NCBI RefSeq assembly: GCF_000242455.2
Contig: NC_019892.1
Location: 5,218,744 to 5,282,743 of the forward strand
Source of the DNA: Singulisphaera acidiphila DSM 18658
Lineage (GTDB): Bacteria; Planctomycetota; Planctomycetia; Isosphaerales; Isosphaeraceae
Length of the DNA: 64,000 nucleotides
Reading direction: 5' to 3'
Made by a program: the position numbers and the translations under genes. Below the pieces are notes generated by a model. It was not told where the DNA came from. It was given only the letters and a program-made list of their open reading frames with translations, and did no database searches. Numbering within the stretch: the stretch's first letter is position 1; every line of letters begins with the position of its first letter. Shown in pieces: positions 59,531 through 64,000 of the stretch.

Positions 59531-62500
59531 CCTCCAATGGGGCCACGGCTCGGAAGCCGTGGAAGACTTTGGAGTTGAGCCGACCGACCGGGGCGAGAAT
59601 GCGCTTCAATGGGGCCACGGCCCGGAGGCCGTGGAAGATGTTCACGGCTTGGGCTCCTGGCCAGCGTACGTGATCGTGCTTCAATGGGGCCACGGCTCGG
59701 AGGCCGAGGAAGACGGTGGGCATCGACACCAACGATCCCGACTTGCACAAGCTTCAATGGGGTCACGGCTCGGAGGCCGTGGAAGACGACGTCACCGCTG
59801 CTGCGGGCAAGAAACTCTACTGGCTTCAATGGGGCCACGGCCCGGAGGCCGTGGAAGACAGAGTAATGCATGGCCTGTAAAGTTGGCATGTCGACGCTTC
59901 AATGGGGCCACGGCCCGGAGGCCGTGGAAGACTGACCGAGAATCTGCGGATCTCCGGAAATATCCTCACGCTTCAATGGGGCCACGGCCCGGAGGCCGTG
60001 GAAGACGTCTGCACAGGCATCCGAAAAGCTCAGCAACAAAGGCTTCAATGGGGCCACGGCCCGGAGGCCGTGGAAGACGCTCAACGTTGCGTCCTGGCCG
60101 AGTCGGAATAGAGTGCTTCAATGGGGCCACGGCCCGGAGGCCGTGGAAGACCAGCCTCGCGGAGGAGCCGGAAGAGGCCGCTCAATTGCTTCAATGGGGC
60201 CACGGCCCGGAGGCCGTGGAAGACAGGACCCGAAATGGACCCTCGATCCGGCAAACAAGCTTCAATGGGGCCACGGCCCGGAGGCCGTGGAAGACGTCAC
60301 ACCTCGGTGGACGGAGTAATCCCCGGCTGGGTTGCTTCAATGGGGTCACGGCCCGGAGGCCGTGGAAGACCTTTTATGCTCGCGTGGCCTGGTTGGTTGT
60401 CGTCACGCTTCAATGGGGCCACGGCCCGGAGGCCGTGGAAGACGCTCCTGCCGTGACATCCCTGAAAAAGGCTACGCAAGCTTCAATGGGGCCACGGCCC
60501 GGAGGCCGTGGAAGACTCACTTGGACGATTTCAAAAAGGCCCTCGGGATAGCGCTTCAATGGGGCCACGGCCCGGAGGCCGTGGAAGACAAGCTCCGACG
60601 CAATCCACTGTCCGCTGGTGTGGAGGCTTCAATGGGGCCACGGCCCGGAGGCCGTGGAAGACGCCGTTTCGGCTCCAAACAACGGTTTCGTATACCGCTT
60701 CAATGGGGCCACGGCCCGGAGGCCGTGGAAGACACGGCGTCACAAACGCGGCAACAACCACATTTTGCACAGGCTTCAATGGGGCCACGGCCCGGAGGCC
60801 GTGGAAGACCACGCCATCCCTTTGCGGGTCAGAGTGTCAGTGGAGCGGCTTCAATGGGGCCACGGCCCGGAGGCCGTGGAAGACCGAGACCTGGCCGTCC
60901 AGATCGACCGGCGTGACTTGCTTCAATGGGGCCACGGCCCGGAGGCCGTGGAAGACAACAATTCGCCGGACCACAACCCGGGGATCCTCGAGCTTCAATG
61001 GGGCCACGGCCCGGAGGCCGTGGAAGACTCGCGTCGGGCGCGGCTGTATATACCGCATGGAACGGCTTCAATGGGGCCACGGCCCGGAGGCCGTGGAAGA
61101 CAAGCTCAAGCCGGCTACCTCAACGGACGCACAATGCTTCAATGGGGCCACGGCCCGGAGGCCGTGGAAGACCCGATCTGGAGAAGAGAGTTCTAAAAGG
61201 CTTCGACGCTTCAATGGGGCCACGGCCCGGAGGCCGTGGAAGACCGGAAAGGTGCAGCAGAACGCCGAGGCTTACATCGCCGAGCTTCAATGGGGCCACG
61301 GCCCGGAGGCCGTGGAAGACACTGGCCGAGGATCCGGCCCACAATATTCGAAATGCTTCAATGGGGCCACGGCCCGGAGGCCGTGGAAGACGAGGCTGGG
61401 AAAAATCTGGAGGACAGCAGCAGCCGGCGCTTCAATGGGGCCACGGCCCGGAGGCCGTGGAAGACCGCCGCTGGAAGAGTCCTCGACCCCATCGAGTCCC
61501 CCGCTTCAATGGGGCCACGGCCCGGAGGCCGTGGAAGACATCAGGTTGAGAGTTGCCGTCTTCTTGGCGTAATCAGCTTCAATGGGGCCACGGCCCGGAG
61601 GCCGTGGAAGACGGGAAAGTTCTACGGTGTGAACATCGAGATCGAAGTCGCTTCAATGGGGCCACGGCCCGGAGGCCGTGGAAGACCCTGCTCCTCTCAC
61701 TGAAGGCGGATGCGATGCACATTGCTTCAATGGGGCCACGGCCCGGAGGCCGTGGAAGACGACCGCGTATTGCCACTCGTCGTAGCAGAGCGATGTGCTT
61801 CAATGGGGCCACGGCCCGGAGGCCGTGGAAGACTTCCAGGGTCCATGTCGAAACCTGCTCAAACCAGGAAAGCTTCAATGGGGCCACGGCCCGGAGGCCG
61901 TGGAAGACGATGCGGCCAGGCAGCGACGTTGGCCGAGTTGTGGCGCTTCAATGGGGCCACGGCCCGGAGGCCGTGGAAGACGGCCTGGCTGACAAGACCT
62001 GGCTCGAGAAGAACTAGCTTCAATGGGGCCACGGCCCGGAGGCCGTGGAAGACGAGTTGGTCGGCAAGCCGTTGGCCGCGCGTGAAGACGCGCTTCAATG
62101 GGGCCACGGCCCGGAGGCCGTGGAAGACAGGAGAAGAGGAACTGACTCAGGCCGGCGTACGTGTGGCTTCAATGGGGCCACGGCCCGGAGGCCGTGGAAG
62201 ACGTCGCTCCAGGGTGACCGCTACTTGGTTCAGGGCTGCGCTTCAATGGGGCCACGGCCCGGAGGCCGTGGAAGACTTCTCGGCATCACCCAGCTTGGCA
62301 TGCCAAGCGCCGCTTCAATGGGGCCACGGCCCGGAGGCCGTGGAAGACCGGGGACTCGATCCCCGAGCTGACCAAGCGGGTGCAGCTTCAATGGGGCCAC
62401 GGCCCGGAGGCCGTGGAAGACACAGACACCTCCGGGACAGGTTTGCGGGGCTTGTGGCTTCAATGGGGCCACGGCCCGGAGGCCGTGGAAGACGCCGGAG

Positions 62501-63299
62501 TCGAGGTTGGCACGGATCGGGATGGTCAAGCTTCAATGGGGCCACGGCCCGGAGGCCGTGGAAGACGGCGATTATCCTGTTAACAAGATCTGGAGATTTA
62601 CGCTTCAATGGGGCCACGGCCCGGAGGCCGTGGAAGACCAAGACGACGGCTATAACGTCGTTATAGGGTTAACGCTTCAATGGGGCCACGGCCCGGAGGC
62701 CGTGGAAGACTGTCGTCAGGCTGTACTACTGTCACGGCCTGACCATGCTTCAATGGGGCCACGGCCCGGAGGCCGTGGAAGACGTCAGCGAGCGACCAGT
62801 GCTTCGCGTGACAGGCCGATCGCTTCAATGGGGCCACGGCCCGGAGGCCGTGGAAGACGATTCGGAGCAGCGTGCGGTTGCAGCCTGCCGTAATGGCTTC
62901 AATGGGGCCACGGCCCGGAGGCCGTGGAAGACCGACCAGGCCGATGCCAACCCGGAGCTCAACTGATGCTTCAATGGGGCCACGGCCCGGAGGCCGTGGA
63001 AGACTTTCGTCCTCGATCTCGGCGAACTCGTGCGTTCTCAGCTTCAATGGGGCCACGGCCCGGAGGCCGTGGAAGACGGCGATATCGCCCTTCGCACGCT
63101 GGTCGAAGTCGACGCTTCAATGGGGCCACGGCCCGGAGGCCGTGGAAGACGGCGATCCCGAGCCGCAAGGGACCGGTCCAGGCCTGGGCTTCAATGGGGC
63201 CACGGCCCGGAGGCCGTGGAAGACGGGATTGCAAGTAGCTATCACCTGGTCCCGAGGATCTTGCTTCAATGGGGCCACGGCCCGGAGGCCGTGGAAGAC
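59531..63299 (-). CRISPR. Large CRISPR array, 52 repeats and 51 spacers, no cas genes nearby
   Basis: Counted by eye: 37-bp repeats with spacers of about 34-38 nt. Nearly all repeats are identical; the stem is CCACGGCC, loop CGGA, GGCCGTGG. The first four repeats at the left are variant (59531: start CCTCC with CGGCT/AGCCG stem; 59678: GCCGAGG; 59751: GGTCACGG), so the left is the old trailer end and the leader is at the right. Read leftward, the repeat ends in ATTGAAGC, like the 5' handle of type I and III crRNAs. The type cannot be assigned because the window holds no cas genes. Confidence 0.98.
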
Positions 63300-63876
63300 G
63301 GCCGGCGATCGATCCTCTTGGGGGAGAGGGGGTTAACCACGATCCCGCGAGAGGTGGCTTCGAATGGCTCGATCACTCGGGCGTGTTGATAAGTCGCGTT
63401 GCCCGAAATGCGTTGGGTGAAACCGTTTCGGGCACGCGAGAGGGGGTTGGCGGTGATATTTGATCCAACTCCTGATTGTCAAAGAGCTTGACGCTGATTG
63501 GTGCGCAGGGGCCGATTTCATGACCCACGTGCTCGCGGCTGTCGGCTTTGCCAAAAGGACTGCGCTGGGGCCCTTGGGGTGGTCGTTCCCCAGGTGTGGC
63601 CGGACGCTGAGGCACCCATGAGGCGTGAGTCGATGCGGCTGAGGTTCGCCGGGGCCGGATGGACGACGACGGGGCTTCGCGGGTTCCCTCCGATCCTGGG
63701 CGAAGATTCGTCCTCGCCGTCACGTCATGGAGTATCTTCTCCGCCCGCGATCCACGTCAAGGATTTCCGAACCAATGAGAGGTCATTGGGACACGTGTGC
63801 CCGTGGTTTCTGTCTCTTGCGGTGATTTTTGTGCGGATCCAGAACACTCGAGAGACCGAATCGGCGGGGAGGACGA
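63300..63876. other. Leader and flanking region of the large CRISPR array
   Basis: About 580 bp with no convincing gene. Overlapping ORFs are proline/arginine-rich. The first 180 bp contain the presumed leader and promoter. Confidence 0.5.
63453..63482 (-). promoter_or_regulatory. Putative leftward CRISPR leader promoter
   Basis: On the minus strand TTGACA (63482-63477) is followed after 18 bp by TATCAC (63458-63453), about 155 bp before the leader-proximal repeat. The -35 is perfect; the -10 is weak. Confidence 0.5.
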
Positions 63877-64000
63877 TCAGGGGGTCTCCGGCTTGGGCGG
63901 GATGCGGAGGGCCGAGATGACGAGTCCTCGCTTGGTCCCTTGGACCAGGGCGATCTCGGTGAGATGTCCCAACGGCTGGAACCCCAGGCTTTCGTTGATC
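63877..64000 (-). CDS. C-terminal end of a probable GNAT acetyltransferase (5' end beyond the window)
   Basis: 41 codons are visible: INESLGFQPLGHLTEIALVQ then GTKRGLVISALRIPPKPETP and TGA at 63879-63877. N-E-S-L-G-F is the typical late alpha4-beta7 segment of GNAT N-acetyltransferases. Substrate unknown. Confidence 0.55.
   Translation of the reverse strand, partial: INESLGFQPLGHLTEIALVQGTKRGLVISALRIPPKPETP

Noticed and set aside
59490-63389. Many overlapping ORFs on both strands with repeated motifs such as GPRPGGRGR, QWGHGPEAVED and GATARRPWKT
   Set aside because: They are translations of the CRISPR repeat in different frames. The period equals repeat plus spacer, and there are no start signals.
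1-64000. tRNA, rRNA, riboswitch or integrase genes
   Set aside because: None was recognised by eye. Short tRNAs could have been missed; a covariance-model scan would settle this.

Overview
The window is GC-rich bacterial DNA that looks like a planctomycete, most likely Isosphaeraceae-like. The reasons are two DUF1559 prepilin-like genes, a separate pseudopilin, secreted proteins that begin with the planctomycete L-E-x-L-E-x-R-x-L-L motif, many small single-helix proteins that start R-F-S-L-R-T, and several families of GC-rich intergenic hairpin repeats. Family assignments come from reading motifs only; no database search was run.

Positions 1-23.5 kb hold phage-type genes in two arms. The left arm reads leftward. 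It contains a short HTH gene, a tightly coupled (ATGA-overlap) operon of small membrane proteins around a papain-like cysteine peptidase, an accessory block, then a holin-like protein, small terminase, large terminase and an HK97-type portal that runs off the left edge with a hexapeptide minisatellite near its visible end. The accessory block has two TIGR04255-type cassettes and a metallo-beta-lactamase-fold gene. An IS5-family element interrupts the MBL gene so exactly that removing it restores the frame. The right arm reads rightward: small genes, a divergent XRE repressor with an in-frame TGA, a sigma-70-like factor, a primase-polymerase/SF3 helicase and a truncated RusA-like gene. A pseudopilin gene with a membrane partner lies between the arms. 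No integrase was seen.

Positions 23.5-49.9 kb are host-like and rich in secreted or membrane proteins: DUF1559 prepilins, a Gfo/Idh/MocA oxidoreductase, an alpha/beta hydrolase, surface proteins, a DUF1254/DUF1214 protein, an S1/P1-type nuclease, a HExxH metallopeptidase, a methyltransferase and an H-type lectin-like protein. The intergenic DNA is crowded with hairpin repeats, duplicated blocks, RAYT (REP-associated transposase) relics and broken IS701, IS630 and IS5 pieces. A two-gene lipoprotein/membrane unit is duplicated in tandem, and one lipoprotein copy carries an amber codon.

Positions 49.9-64 kb hold the most unusual locus. A RelE/HigB-like toxin gene and an XRE antitoxin-like gene, both leftward, are separated by a four-repeat degenerate CRISPR mini-array whose repeat matches the oldest repeat type of a 52-repeat array at 59.5-63.3 kb. 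There are no cas genes in the window. The large array seems to be read leftward from a leader on its right: the degenerate repeats are at its left end, the leftward repeat ends in ATTGAAGC like a type I/III crRNA handle, and a promoter-like pair lies to the right. Between the two arrays are a pentapeptide-repeat protein, a secreted TIM-barrel-like protein, an ETHG-motif gene flanked by near-perfect inverted repeats, and an intact IS4-family element with an 11-bp target duplication.
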